Shown here piece after piece: positions 31,883 to 40,744 of a DNA stretch of 64,000 bases. The DNA lies in contig NZ_WWNB01000001.1 of NCBI RefSeq assembly GCF_012062845.1, positions 186,001 to 250,000 of the forward strand, in the 5' to 3' direction. The notes under the pieces were generated by a model. The model searched no databases and had not been told where the DNA came from. It saw only the letters and a list, made by a program, of their open reading frames with translations. The position numbers were made by a program, and so were the translations under genes. Numbering within the stretch: the first letter of the stretch is position 1; every line of letters starts with the position of its first letter. This DNA is from Halomonas salinarum (GTDB lineage: Bacteria > Pseudomonadota > Gammaproteobacteria > Pseudomonadales > Halomonadaceae).

Positions 31883-32028
31883 CTAGGCTGTGTCTGAAAA
31901 GTCGACGAGCGAAGGCCAGACAAGGCAAAAATCGGCGAAAGAGCGGAGTTTACGGGGTGTAAATGAGCATCTTGAGCCGATTTTTAACGCCGTATGGACG
32001 AGCGCAGTACTTTTCAGACATTGCCTAG
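31883..32028. mobile_element. 146-bp MITE-like element with 20-bp terminal inverted repeats
   Basis: The ends CTAGGC(TG)TGTCTGAAAAGT (31883-31902) and the complement of 32009-32028 match at 18 of 20 positions, with a perfect 12-base core TGTCTGAAAAGT / ACTTTTCAGACA. Inside, AAAAATCGGC (31927-31936) pairs with GCCGATTTTT (31976-31985), and TTTAC/GTAAA (31949-31953 and 31959-31963) closes a central loop, so the whole can fold. It encodes nothing. The right end overlaps the stop codon of the 3-hydroxyacyl-CoA dehydrogenase gene. It looks like a non-autonomous mobile element or a fixed repeat; a transposase partner is not visible here. Confidence 0.7.
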
Positions 32029-32873
32029 TTGTAGAGATGAAAGCCGCGCCCGCTTTTGCGCCCCAGATAGCCCGCCGCCACCATCCGCTTGAGCAGCGGG
32101 CAGGGACGGTACTTGGGATCGCCGAAGCCCTCCTGCAGCACCTCCATGATCGCCAGGCACACATCCAGACCAATCAGGTCGGCGAGCTTCAGCGGCCCCA
32201 TGGGATGGGCGGCGCCTAGCTGCATGGCCTCATCGATGGCTTCGGGGCTGGCAGCGCCTTCCTGGACCAGAAAAGCGGCCTCATTGATCATCGGCACCAG
32301 CAGGCGATTGACGGCGAAACCCGGAGAATCGGCGATGGCCACCGGCGTCTTGCCCAGCGCCTCGGTGAGTTGCTCGATCGTGTCGACGGTGGCATCACTG
32401 GTCTGCTCGGCACGAATCACCTCGACAAGCCCAAGCACCGGCACCGGGTTGAAGAAGTGCATGCCAACCACCCGCTCGGGACACTCGCACACCGCCGCGA
32501 GGCGGGTCAGCGACAGCGAGGAGGTATTCGAGGCAAGGATGGTGTCGTGATTCAGGCGGCTAAGCTCCGTGAAGAGCGACTCCTTGAGCGCAGGATCTTC
32601 CGGGGCGGCCTCGATGATTACCTCGCGATCACTCAGGTCATCCAGGCTAGTGGTCAAGGTGAGGCATTCAAGCGCCGACACCCTGTCTGCGCTGGTTATT
32701 TTTTCCTTGTCGACCAGCCGGGCCAGGCCCTTGTCGATCTTTTCGCGAGCCCCGGACAGCGCGTCGTCGCGAACATCGTAGAGCATGACCTGATGATGGC
32801 TGGTGATCAGTACCTGGGCGATGCCCTGGCCCATGGTGCCGGCGCCGACGACGCCGATACGGCTAATGCTCAT
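32025..32873 (-). CDS. 3-hydroxybutyryl-CoA / 3-hydroxyacyl-CoA dehydrogenase
   Basis: The 282-residue enzyme has the NAD-binding motif VVGAGTMGQGIAQV at its start, the SNTSSLSL and MHFFNPVPVLGLVEVI segments (with the catalytic His near residue 140 and Glu), and the C-terminal dimerisation domain GFAVNRLLVPMINEA and the HPMGPLKLADLIGLD motif. It oxidises (or reduces) 3-hydroxybutyryl-CoA with NAD(P). ATG 32873 was chosen at the canonical N-terminus, with GGAG upstream; the longer frame to 32918 lacks support. Its TAG stop codon lies within the right terminal repeat of a MITE-like element. Confidence 0.93.
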   Translation of the reverse strand: MSISRIGVVGAGTMGQGIAQVLITSHHQVMLYDVRDDALSGAREKIDKGLARLVDKEKITSADRVSALECLTLTTSLDDLSDREVIIEAAPEDPALKESLFTELSRLNHDTILASNTSSLSLTRLAAVCECPERVVGMHFFNPVPVLGLVEVIRAEQTSDATVDTIEQLTEALGKTPVAIADSPGFAVNRLLVPMINEAAFLVQEGAASPEAIDEAMQLGAAHPMGPLKLADLIGLDVCLAIMEVLQEGFGDPKYRPCPLLKRMVAAGYLGRKSGRGFHLYN

Positions 32874-33032
32874 GCTGAGGGTCTCCGTGATCCTGCCGCG
32901 GCTGGCAACCACTGCCACCCACGGCGCTGAATAGGAAGGGACGATTAGGGGGAACGGCGAATCTCACTCATCGTCGCTCCTTGCTAGCCTACCTTGACAT
33001 GACGAATGCTGCAGTGCCGAATAGGCGGAGTC

Positions 33033-34832
33033 TCAGTATTCGGGGCCGACCATCGACAGGCTGTCGATACCCGCCTCGATTACCGCTCGGTTGGCACGCC
33101 CCACCGGCAGCCAATGCCGCAGGGCGTAGTCGGCACTCGCCACTTTGGCGCGATAAAAGGCCTGATCGCCAGAACCTGCAATGAGTGCTGCATCCGCGAC
33201 CAGCGACGCTTGCCCCATCTGCCAGGCACAGAGCACATGACCGGCAAGCGACAGGAAGGGGGTCGCGTAGGCCTGAACGGCATCCGCACCTTGAGCCGGA
33301 TCGCGACCGGCATCGAGCACCAGCACCATGCTGGCTCTCAGGTCATCGACACCGGCCGCAAGCGCAGCGCCCTGATTGGTGAGGGCAGGCGTATCGGCGA
33401 GGCGGCCGGCTGTCGCGTCCATCTCATCGAGCAACGATGTAAGGGCGGCACCGTTATCCCGCGAGAGCTTACGGCCGGCGAGATCCAGCGCCTGAATGCC
33501 GTTGGTGCCCTCGTAAATCGGGGCGATCCGCGCATCACGCCACAGCTGAGCGGCGCCGGTCTCCTCCACATAGCCCATGCCCCCATGCACCTGCACCCCT
33601 AGCGAAGCGATATCCACGGCTTGATCCGTGGAGAAGGCCTTGACCACTGGAATCAGCACATCAACGCGTGCCTGAGCCAGCTCACGGGTCTCGGCGTCGG
33701 CGTGATGACGGGCACGGTCCATCTGCGAGGCACAGTAAAGCGCCAGGGCGCGCAAGGCATCGGTACGCGCCCGCATCGACAACAGCATGCGGCGCACATC
33801 GAAGTGATCGATGATCGCGGCCGACTCGCCACCGCGCGACCTGGGTGCCCGGCCCTGGCTGCGCTCTGCCGCGTAGGCGAATGCCTGCTGGGTGGCGCGC
33901 TCGGCAACGCCGATGCCCTGAATACCGACCTTGTGACGGGCCGCATTCATCATCGTGAACATGTGATTGAGCCCGCGCCCAAGCTCCCCCACCAGATAAC
34001 CGATGGCACCCGCGCCTTCGCCGAAAACAAGCGTACAGGTGGGCGAGCCGTGAATGCCGAGCTTGTGTTCGATGGAAGCGCAGGTGAGGTCGTTGCGAGC
34101 TCCCAGCGTGCCGTCCTCTTCAACCAGGAACTTGGGCACCAGGAACAGCGAGATGCCCTTGTTGCCCTCCGGAGCATCCGGGGTACGCGCCAGTACCAGG
34201 TGGATGATGTTGTCGGCGGCCTCATGCTCGCCCCAGGTGATATAGATCTTCTGGCCGTGCAGGCGGTAGTGATCGCCGTCATCTGAGAGGATGGCCCGGG
34301 TGCGCACCTGAGAAAGATCCGAACCGGCCTGAGGCTCGGTAAGGTTCATGGTGCCGGTCCAGCTGCCTTCGATCAGCTTGGGCAGAAAGCGTGCCTTGAG
34401 CGCGTCGCTGCCGTGATTCGTCAATGCCTCGATGGCACCGGCGGTCAGCATCGGGCAAAGACCGAGTGCCATGTTGGCACCGTGCAGCATCTCCTGAACG
34501 GCACTCGACGCCACCTCGGGCAGGCCCTGTCCTCCCTGGGCCTCGGACACGCCGATCCCGTTCCAGCCACCTTCGACATAGGCCTGATAAGCCTCGATGA
34601 AACCATCAGGCACGATCACGGCCCCATCCGGCTGGCGACGACAGCCCTGACGGTCGCCGGCCAGGTTGAGCGGTGCCCAGACCTCACCGGCCAGCCGAGC
34701 GGCTTCTTCCAGCACTGCGTCCAGAAGGTCGGGGCCGGTGTCCTCGAACCCCGGCAGATCGAGAGAGGCGTGACCGAGGAGTGCCTCGAGCACAAAGCGG
34801 GTGTCGCGCAGCGGAGCGTGATAAGGCGTCAT
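33033..34832 (-). CDS. acyl-CoA dehydrogenase, long form with C-terminal extension (DmdC-like family)
   Basis: The 599-residue protein is longer than the roughly 380-residue classical enzymes. It shows the FAD-binding pattern (TGTMNLTEPQAGSDLSQVRT, and KIYITWGEHE), the large domain with GIGVAERATQQAFAYAAERSQG, and the catalytic-base region (APIYEGTNGIQALDLAGRK). The C-terminal extra domain matches the acyl-CoA dehydrogenase group that contains DmdC (methylmercaptopropionyl-CoA dehydrogenase). The substrate could be a fatty acyl-CoA or an MMPA-type thioester, which cannot be decided here. It lies upstream of, and in the same direction as, the hydroxyacyl-CoA dehydrogenase and hydratase genes. 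Confidence 0.9.
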   Translation of the reverse strand: MTPYHAPLRDTRFVLEALLGHASLDLPGFEDTGPDLLDAVLEEAARLAGEVWAPLNLAGDRQGCRRQPDGAVIVPDGFIEAYQAYVEGGWNGIGVSEAQGGQGLPEVASSAVQEMLHGANMALGLCPMLTAGAIEALTNHGSDALKARFLPKLIEGSWTGTMNLTEPQAGSDLSQVRTRAILSDDGDHYRLHGQKIYITWGEHEAADNIIHLVLARTPDAPEGNKGISLFLVPKFLVEEDGTLGARNDLTCASIEHKLGIHGSPTCTLVFGEGAGAIGYLVGELGRGLNHMFTMMNAARHKVGIQGIGVAERATQQAFAYAAERSQGRAPRSRGGESAAIIDHFDVRRMLLSMRARTDALRALALYCASQMDRARHHADAETRELAQARVDVLIPVVKAFSTDQAVDIASLGVQVHGGMGYVEETGAAQLWRDARIAPIYEGTNGIQALDLAGRKLSRDNGAALTSLLDEMDATAGRLADTPALTNQGAALAAGVDDLRASMVLVLDAGRDPAQGADAVQAYATPFLSLAGHVLCAWQMGQASLVADAALIAGSGDQAFYRAKVASADYALRHWLPVGRANRAVIEAGIDSLSMVGPEY

Positions 34833-34920
34833 CGCGGCTATCTCTTGGGAAAAAGGATATCCGCGATACTAGGTTAGCGGCCCTTGGCGGAACCATTAGG
34901 CGAAAGCCGCAGCAACTGAC

Positions 34921-34932
34921 GTTGACGTCAAC
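34921..34932. promoter_or_regulatory. palindrome GTTGACGTCAAC upstream of the acyl-CoA dehydrogenase gene
   Basis: A perfect 12-bp palindrome lies about 90 bases upstream of the acyl-CoA dehydrogenase start and near the 3' end of the MFS gene. Its position fits an operator for a TetR-type or GntR-type fatty-acid regulator, but no such regulator is in the window. Confidence 0.35.
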
Positions 34933-34954
34933 GGATGACTGAAGTCTCACATCG

Positions 34955-36337
34955 TCAGATACCCGAATCTGGCTTCGGCGGCTCGCCAGCATCATCGTAG
35001 TAGGCGATGTGGGCATCATCGGCGCGAGGTGGCCCGACCACGGGCTCAGCGACCGCCACTTCGGGCACCGCCTTGGAGAGATCCTCGAGATGCTCATGCT
35101 CGAAAGCGCCCTGCACCAGCTCATCAGTGACGGCAAGCTCTGCTCCCACCAACGTCTGTGTCTGTGTTGCCACGAAAGGTGCCGTGGGCAGCGGTGCAGG
35201 ACGCACGCTGCGCCGCCACACAAAGAAGCCGGCCAGGCCAAGCCCCACAGTGCCCATCGACCAGAAGAGGCCGCCATCACCAAGCGTGGCCATCACCGGG
35301 GTAATCAACGGCGGACTGACCATGGAGCCGAGGGCGTTGATCAGCAACAGCCCCTGGCTCATGCGCACCAGAGCCCCGGCCGGGGCCCGGTCGGCGGCAT
35401 GGCCGACCGCGACCGGATACAGCGAGAAGACGCCGCCGCCGAGCAGGAACAGCAGCCCCGCCACCAGTCGCGGATCACTTGGCAGCAGCAGCAAGGCGAT
35501 CGACAGGCCCGCCGTACAGGCGCTGATGATAATCAGTACCCACTGGCGGTCGTGCCTGTCCGACCAGCGACCAATCGGGTACTGCAGCAGCATGGCCCCG
35601 AGCACCACGACCGCCATCATCTGGCCGACCTGGGCGACCCCCAGGCCGCTGCGCTGCAGGTAGAGCGGCAACAGGCTATAGACGGCGGCCACCACAAGTC
35701 CCGAGCCGAAGCAGCCCATCACGCCGGTAGGCGTCAGGGTGATCAAGCGCAGCGGCGACAGCGGCTCGGCATGCTCGATCAAAGGCGAGACCCGCGGAAT
35801 CATTGCCATCGGCAACACCGATAGCGAGGCCAGTAATCCCACCACCATGAAGGGCGCGGTCTCGACCATGGCCGTGGTCGCCCCAAGCAGCAGTTGACCG
35901 AGTACCCCGGCCGCGTAGACGGCAATCATGTACATGGCCAGCAGGCGACCGCGCACCTTGGTATCGCCGCTTGCCAACAGCCAGCTCTCGATGACCAGGT
36001 AGACACCCACCGTGGCCCAGCCGCCGATCAGGCGCAGCACGAACCAGCTGATCGGGTCTAACCACAGCCCCTGCAGCAGCACGGTGACCGCTACCAGCGA
36101 GGCGAAACAGCCATAGGCGCGAATATGCCCGATACGCAGCAGCAGGCGGTCATTGAACAGCGCACCCAATGCCAGGCCGATAAAGTAGGCCGACGATACC
36201 CAGCCGATCACGACAGCAGAGGTGCCCGCCGCGTCCAGGCGCAGCGTAATAAGCGTACTGAGAAAGCCATTACCGATGCACAGAATAAAAAGCCCAAGCA
36301 GGGGTGCCAGGGCCATGGACAGCAATTGCCGGGACAT
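34955..36337 (-). CDS. MFS transporter (YcaD-like) with acidic C-terminal tail
   Basis: The 460-residue protein has 12 hydrophobic segments over the first 380 residues and an acidic, Pro-rich C-terminal tail of about 75 residues that should be cytosolic. The LNDRLLLRIGHIRAYG loop between helices 2 and 3 and GRWSDRHDRQWVL between 8 and 9 match the MFS loop motifs. The YcaD/UMF-like family has no firm substrate. ATG 36337 fits the GAGG ribosome binding site better than ATG 36343. Confidence 0.85.
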   Translation of the reverse strand: MSRQLLSMALAPLLGLFILCIGNGFLSTLITLRLDAAGTSAVVIGWVSSAYFIGLALGALFNDRLLLRIGHIRAYGCFASLVAVTVLLQGLWLDPISWFVLRLIGGWATVGVYLVIESWLLASGDTKVRGRLLAMYMIAVYAAGVLGQLLLGATTAMVETAPFMVVGLLASLSVLPMAMIPRVSPLIEHAEPLSPLRLITLTPTGVMGCFGSGLVVAAVYSLLPLYLQRSGLGVAQVGQMMAVVVLGAMLLQYPIGRWSDRHDRQWVLIIISACTAGLSIALLLLPSDPRLVAGLLFLLGGGVFSLYPVAVGHAADRAPAGALVRMSQGLLLINALGSMVSPPLITPVMATLGDGGLFWSMGTVGLGLAGFFVWRRSVRPAPLPTAPFVATQTQTLVGAELAVTDELVQGAFEHEHLEDLSKAVPEVAVAEPVVGPPRADDAHIAYYDDAGEPPKPDSGI

Positions 36338-36568
36338 GAACATGCCTCACATCAACAAGAGGGGAGCACCGCCGTTGTAGGCGGAAGATGGGGCGCGAAC
36401 CGGGCCCCTGGAGGAGAGGGCCATCGGCGCCGTTGTGCAGGAGGAAACCTTAGCTTTCAACGATGCATCATGGACAATCGCGCGGCGAATATACGCTCAG
36501 CCGGGCTCGCCGCCAAGTGCTATTTATCGGCTCGCACAAGGGCCTTAACCGCCGCGATGGTGCTGCCA

Positions 36569-37219
36569 CTAGGAAGAAGAGCGCTTGAGAAGCACGACGT
36601 CGTGATCGGGGAAGATCACCTCCATGGCGAGGCGCTCAGCCAACCAGTGAAAGCTCGCCTCGCTGAAGAAGCACACATGGGTGGGATCGAGAATGTAGTG
36701 CCAGTCCACGAAGATCTCATGGCGGGTAACCCGCTTGGTCATCAGCCCCAACCAGCCACCGGGGCGCAAAAGGCCAGCCAGACGGGTGAGCTCGACACCG
36801 GGTGCAGCCATGTGTTCGACCACCTCGGTTGCCGTGATGAAATCATAGCGGCGCGACAGAGGGGCCCGGTCGGGGGCGAAGAAGGGATCGTAGACCGCCA
36901 TCGGGTATCCCGCTTCCTCGAACATCACCGATAGCGTTGGCCCCGGTCCACTGCCCACATCGAGCCCCTCGGCACCAGCCGTCAGCCGCGCCTGCAGAGG
37001 CGTCTGCAGGCGCGAAAGGAAACGCCGATAGCCGGCATCCTGTGGCGAGTTCTGGTGCTGGTCATAGACCGCGCGCTCGGCGTCGGCTGCCAGATGCTGG
37101 TGAGACGGCACGAAGACCAGCTTGCAGACCTGACACTGCACGTAATCGCGACACGCATCCCGATGGTAGGCCACTGCATCGAGGGCGTCGCACAGCGGAC
37201 AGGACAGAGGCTGGGTCAT
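36569..37219 (-). CDS. zinc-ribbon SAM-dependent methyltransferase
   Basis: The 216-residue protein has a cysteine-pair N-terminal ribbon (CPLCDAL, with CQVC further on), and a class I methyltransferase domain with the SAM motif LDVGSGPG, an acidic VYDPFFAPD strand, FITATEVVEHM and LLRPGGWLGLMT. It belongs to the Methyltransf_23 type; the target is unknown. ATG at 37219 was chosen by alignment to the zinc ribbon; the ribosome binding site is weak. It is divergent from the VOC protein gene. Confidence 0.82.
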   Translation of the reverse strand: MTQPLSCPLCDALDAVAYHRDACRDYVQCQVCKLVFVPSHQHLAADAERAVYDQHQNSPQDAGYRRFLSRLQTPLQARLTAGAEGLDVGSGPGPTLSVMFEEAGYPMAVYDPFFAPDRAPLSRRYDFITATEVVEHMAAPGVELTRLAGLLRPGGWLGLMTKRVTRHEIFVDWHYILDPTHVCFFSEASFHWLAERLAMEVIFPDHDVVLLKRSSS

Positions 37220-37290
37220 CGTCGTATGCTCATGGATATTTTCGCCGCCAAGCCTATCCTGTTCGCGCTGGCGGCCCAAGGAGGAACGTC

Positions 37291-37671
37291 ATGCTGTCAG
37301 CTCTGGATCATCTGGTGATATACGTCGATGACCTGTCACGAGCGGTGGATTTCTACAGCCGGGTACTCGGCATGGACGCCAAGGAGCAGGATGCCAGCCA
37401 TGCCGACCTGCACCTGGGCACCCTGATGCTGCGCCTGCAGCGAACCGACAACTCGACCGCTCCCCAGGCGGCGGCCCCCACAATCGGGGCGATGGAGCTT
37501 TCCTTCTCGAGCCGTCTGCCGCTTGAAGAGGTCGAGCACCATCTGGCCGCGCTTTCCGTCCCGGTGGAACTCGGTCCGGTGACATACGACGGTAGCAAGG
37601 GACCCGTGGACTCACTGTATCTACGTGACCCGGAAGGCAACCTACTGGAGATCAACCGTCCGCGGCGCTGA
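37291..37671 (+). CDS. VOC/glyoxalase-superfamily protein
   Basis: The 126-residue protein has the paired beta-alpha-beta-beta-beta modules of the VOC fold: LDHLVIYVDDLSRAVDFYSRVLG at the start and SLYLRDPEGNLLEINRP at the end, with candidate metal ligands His7 and the C-terminal Glu. The length fits glyoxalase/fosfomycin-resistance-like or dioxygenase relatives. The actual reaction is unknown. ATG 37291 has GGAGG upstream. It overlaps nothing and is followed by the DUF4870-like gene after 91 bp. Confidence 0.85.
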   Translation: MLSALDHLVIYVDDLSRAVDFYSRVLGMDAKEQDASHADLHLGTLMLRLQRTDNSTAPQAAAPTIGAMELSFSSRLPLEEVEHHLAALSVPVELGPVTYDGSKGPVDSLYLRDPEGNLLEINRPRR

Positions 37672-37762
37672 TGGCAACGCCTGCCTGGGCAGGTATCATG
37701 TTGCAAAGACTCGCTTTTTATTCCGGATTTCACCCTTTACCGTTTCGCCGAAGGACGATGTC

Positions 37763-38155
37763 ATGCCCCAGACGCCTGCACACGAGACACCTTCCTCGCC
37801 GCAGAATATGCCACGCCCGACACCACAGAAGCCCGATACCACCATGGCCATGGTGGTCTACGGCCTCTTGCTGGCCGGCATGGTAAGTGGTTTCACGCCA
37901 GTGATCGGCGTGGTCATCGCCTATGTCTATCAGGGTAAGGGACCGGACTGGCTCGATGCGCACTACCGCTATCAGATTCGCACTTTCTGGATCGGGCTGC
38001 TCTACGGCCTTATCGCCACGGTTCTGACACTGGTGGTCATCGGCGTACCGCTGCTGATCGCCCTGGCCGTGTGGATGATCATTCGCTGCGTGAAGGGCTT
38101 CAAGGGCCTGCAGGAACAGCGGCCACCGAGCAACCCCACCACCTGGCTGGTGTGA
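37763..38155 (+). CDS. small membrane protein, DUF4870-like, paralogue 1
   Basis: The 130-residue protein has a Pro/Thr-rich cytosolic N-terminus (about 25 residues), two or three membrane helices (VVYGLLLAGMVSGFTPVIGV, and LLYGLIATVLTLVVIGVPLL), and the shared motif HYRYQIRTFWIGLLYG. It closely resembles the gene at 39105-39455, where the motif is HYRYLIRTFWIGVLYS. They flank the acyltransferase gene, so one operon with a common membrane-related role is plausible. ATG 37763 has AAGGA upstream. Confidence 0.8.
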   Translation: MPQTPAHETPSSPQNMPRPTPQKPDTTMAMVVYGLLLAGMVSGFTPVIGVVIAYVYQGKGPDWLDAHYRYQIRTFWIGLLYGLIATVLTLVVIGVPLLIALAVWMIIRCVKGFKGLQEQRPPSNPTTWLV

Positions 38156-38161
38156 CGCCTG

Positions 38162-39091
38162 ATGAGTGATGAGATCTCCCGCCGCGACCGCCTCCAGGCC
38201 AGCGCGATTACCACCCTGTGGCGGGCCCTTTCCGGGCGCCGCCTCAGCACCCTGTGGCGGCTATCGCGGTGTGCGGGCCCACTGGTACACAGGCTCAGCA
38301 AGCGTGAACGCCATATCACCGAGGCCAACCTGGCGGTCGTCTATCCCGCGACCGACAGGACTCAGCGCCGTCGGCTCGCCCGCGATAGCCTGACCCATTC
38401 CACCGCCACCATGCTCGAACTGGGGTTTGCCTGGATGCATGATCCCGAGCGGGTAGAGTCGTCGATCGTCGAGGTGCACGGCCGTGAACTGCTCGATGAC
38501 GCGAGAGCCGAAGGACGCGGCGTCATCGTGCTGGCCCCGCACTTTGGCAACTGGGAGGTGCTGAATTTCTGGCTCTCGGGTCATTTCCCTTTCACGGCCA
38601 TGTACGAGCCGCCCAAGATTGCCCCCCTCGACCCGGTGATTCGCCATGGCCGCGAGCGCCGCGGTGCCCAGCTGGTACCGACCAATCCCCGCGGCGTAGC
38701 GGCTCTGCTCAAGGCGCTAAAGCGCTGCGAGGCAGTGGGCATCCTGCCGGACCAGGAACCCGACTGGGGCAGCGGTGTCTTCGCGCCCTTCTACGATCGT
38801 CCCGCCTACACGGCAACCCTGCTGCCAAAACTGGTAGCACGTACCCAGGCGCGGGTAGTGACCGGCGTCGCAAGACGCCTGCCCGGGCGCGGTTTTGCGC
38901 TTCACTTCCTGGCCGCCGATGAGCGAGTCTACGAGGCCGACGAGACGACTTCAGCCAGCGGCGTCAATGCCTGCGTCGAGTCTGCTATCGCCCTTGATCC
39001 CGCCCAGTATCAATGGGAGTACAAGCGCTATCGCAAGACCCCCGAGGAAGCTGCCGGCGACCCACATTATCGCCAAGCACGCATTTACTGA
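38162..39091 (+). CDS. LpxL/HtrB-type lysophospholipid or lipid A acyltransferase
   Basis: The 309-residue protein has the HxxxxE catalytic motif (PHFGNWEVLN, residues about 125-130), a polar loop with the downstream DQEPD and FYDRPAYTA segments, and the N-terminal RERHITEANLAVVYP segment typical of the LpxL/LpxM/LpxP family. It would transfer an acyl chain from ACP to a lipid A precursor, or to another amphiphile, at the inner membrane. The exact acceptor is unclear because multiple paralogues are usual. It begins 6 bp after the upstream DUF4870-like gene. Confidence 0.87.
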   Translation: MSDEISRRDRLQASAITTLWRALSGRRLSTLWRLSRCAGPLVHRLSKRERHITEANLAVVYPATDRTQRRRLARDSLTHSTATMLELGFAWMHDPERVESSIVEVHGRELLDDARAEGRGVIVLAPHFGNWEVLNFWLSGHFPFTAMYEPPKIAPLDPVIRHGRERRGAQLVPTNPRGVAALLKALKRCEAVGILPDQEPDWGSGVFAPFYDRPAYTATLLPKLVARTQARVVTGVARRLPGRGFALHFLAADERVYEADETTSASGVNACVESAIALDPAQYQWEYKRYRKTPEEAAGDPHYRQARIY

Positions 39092-39104
39092 ACAGAGAGC
39101 GTCC

Positions 39105-39455
39105 ATGAGCCAAACCTATCTACCCAAGCAGGATACCCGCGTCACCCAGATCATCTATGTGCTCTATCTGGCCGGCCTGATCACCGGCAGTGTGACGACG
39201 CTGATCGGTGCCATCATGGCCTACGTCTACCGCGGTGATGCCTCGCCCTGGCTACAAGAGCATTATCGCTACCTTATCCGCACCTTCTGGATCGGGGTCC
39301 TCTATAGCATTGCCGCCTTCATGCTAGGGGTGATCGGTATCGGCTTTCTGGTCATGCCGCTGCTGGCACTCTGGCTGATCGTGCGCTGCGTGATCGGTAT
39401 CAAGGCCGTGCGTGCCGACCAGCCGCCGGCCAAGCCCCGTTCATGGTTATGGTGA
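39105..39455 (+). CDS. small membrane protein, DUF4870-like, paralogue 2
   Basis: The 116-residue protein has three hydrophobic segments (QIIYVLYLAGLITGSVTTLI, FWIGVLYSIAAFMLGVIGIG, LVMPLLALWLIVRCVIG) and the shared motif HYRYLIRTFWIGVLYS. The C-terminus KPRSWLW parallels NPTTWLV of the first copy. It lies 13 bp after the acyltransferase gene. The pair looks like an old duplication separated by the acyltransferase gene. Confidence 0.8.
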   Translation: MSQTYLPKQDTRVTQIIYVLYLAGLITGSVTTLIGAIMAYVYRGDASPWLQEHYRYLIRTFWIGVLYSIAAFMLGVIGIGFLVMPLLALWLIVRCVIGIKAVRADQPPAKPRSWLW

Positions 39456-39542
39456 GTCGGCTGTGGTAAGAGGGTAACGCCACAAGCGCTTTAGAAACAC
39501 GACTGAGGCGCTCGCACTCAGCGCGGCATGTCACTACTGAGC

Positions 39543-40640
39543 CTAGCTCCTGGTGTCTTCGCCAAGCGCCGCGGCAAAGGCCGCCGCGGCACTCGACCAA
39601 TCCTGCTGCTGCCCCCGCGCGGCGGCGGCCCCTTCACGCAGCCGAGTCCGCAGGTCGCCATCCTCCAGCCAGCGGCGCAGCGCCGTGGCGAGGGCCTGAG
39701 CATCGCCGGGCTCGACGGCGAGACCCGCCCCCTCGGGCAGGGTGTGCTCAAGCGCTCCACCCGTGGTAGTGATCACCGGTAAACCATGCGCCAGTGCCTC
39801 GGTCACCACCATGCCGTAGCCCTCGTAGTAGGACGGCAACACGAAAAGATCCGCCTCGGCGTAATAGGCCGCAAGGGACTCGGGGGAACGAGTGCCGAGC
39901 AGAAAGACTCGCTCACCCAGACCCTGCGCCTCGATCATGTCCTCGACCCGCCTGGCATGTTCCGGGGCCAAGTCCAGCCCGCCGATACAATCGCACTCCC
40001 AACCAAGCTCGGACACCTCGGCCAGTGCCTCGATCAATACCTCATGCCCCTTGCGCGGCGTCAGGCTCGCCACACACAGCAGCCGCTGGGATTCCATGCC
40101 GTTATCGTCACGCGTAGCGCTAACCGACAGTGGAGCCTGCTGGACGCCCGGTTCGACCACATGAATCTGCGACGGCAGCACGCCGAAGTCAGCCAGCCGT
40201 TCGGCAGTGAACGTGCTGGTCGCGATCACTCGTTGCATCGCCATCAGCGCCAGGGCCTCGCTGGTCTGAAACCCGTCGCGCTCAATCCCGCTCAGGCCCG
40301 TCTCATCGGCCTGTGGATGATGCATCAGCGCCGTGAGATCGAGCCGTTCACCATGGCGGGCTACCACCTCCGGCAGACCGGCCATGACCATGGCATCGAT
40401 CACCACCCGGGCACCGTCCGGCAGCTCGCCAAGGGTGCTTTCGAGGCTTTCGGTGGCCTGCTGGTCGGGCATCGGGAAACGCCCGGCCAGCCCTTCGACG
40501 GCGACGTCCCAACCACGCTTGCGCAACGCCTCCACGATGCGAGCATCGTAAACGTAGCTACCGGTAAGCTGGTCAGGGTCGCCGGCCACCAGCAGGGTCA
40601 TGGCGGGAACATGGGAAGCGGCTGATATCATCCGTGACAT
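39543..40640 (-). CDS. GT4-family glycosyltransferase
   Basis: The 365-residue enzyme has a GT-B fold with a weak N-terminal loop (DQLTGSYVYDARIVEALR), the C-terminal donor domain with LLCVASLTPRKGHEVL, the SYYEGYGMVVTEALA segment containing the EX7E motif, and a GGALEHTLPEGAG end loop. It is distinct from the GT4 at 1782-3122. Donor and acceptor are unknown; the closeness to the acyltransferase hints at glycolipid or cell-envelope work. The ribosome binding site is weak. Confidence 0.82.
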   Translation of the reverse strand: MSRMISAASHVPAMTLLVAGDPDQLTGSYVYDARIVEALRKRGWDVAVEGLAGRFPMPDQQATESLESTLGELPDGARVVIDAMVMAGLPEVVARHGERLDLTALMHHPQADETGLSGIERDGFQTSEALALMAMQRVIATSTFTAERLADFGVLPSQIHVVEPGVQQAPLSVSATRDDNGMESQRLLCVASLTPRKGHEVLIEALAEVSELGWECDCIGGLDLAPEHARRVEDMIEAQGLGERVFLLGTRSPESLAAYYAEADLFVLPSYYEGYGMVVTEALAHGLPVITTTGGALEHTLPEGAGLAVEPGDAQALATALRRWLEDGDLRTRLREGAAAARGQQQDWSSAAAAFAAALGEDTRS

Positions 40641-40744
40641 CCTCGTCTCAGGGGGAAGCTTCAGGGGAAAACTGACAGTAAAACCACGAGGCTAGCACAC
40701 CCGGGACTGGCAAGGTCGAGGCAAGATGTTAGACTGTCGCCACT

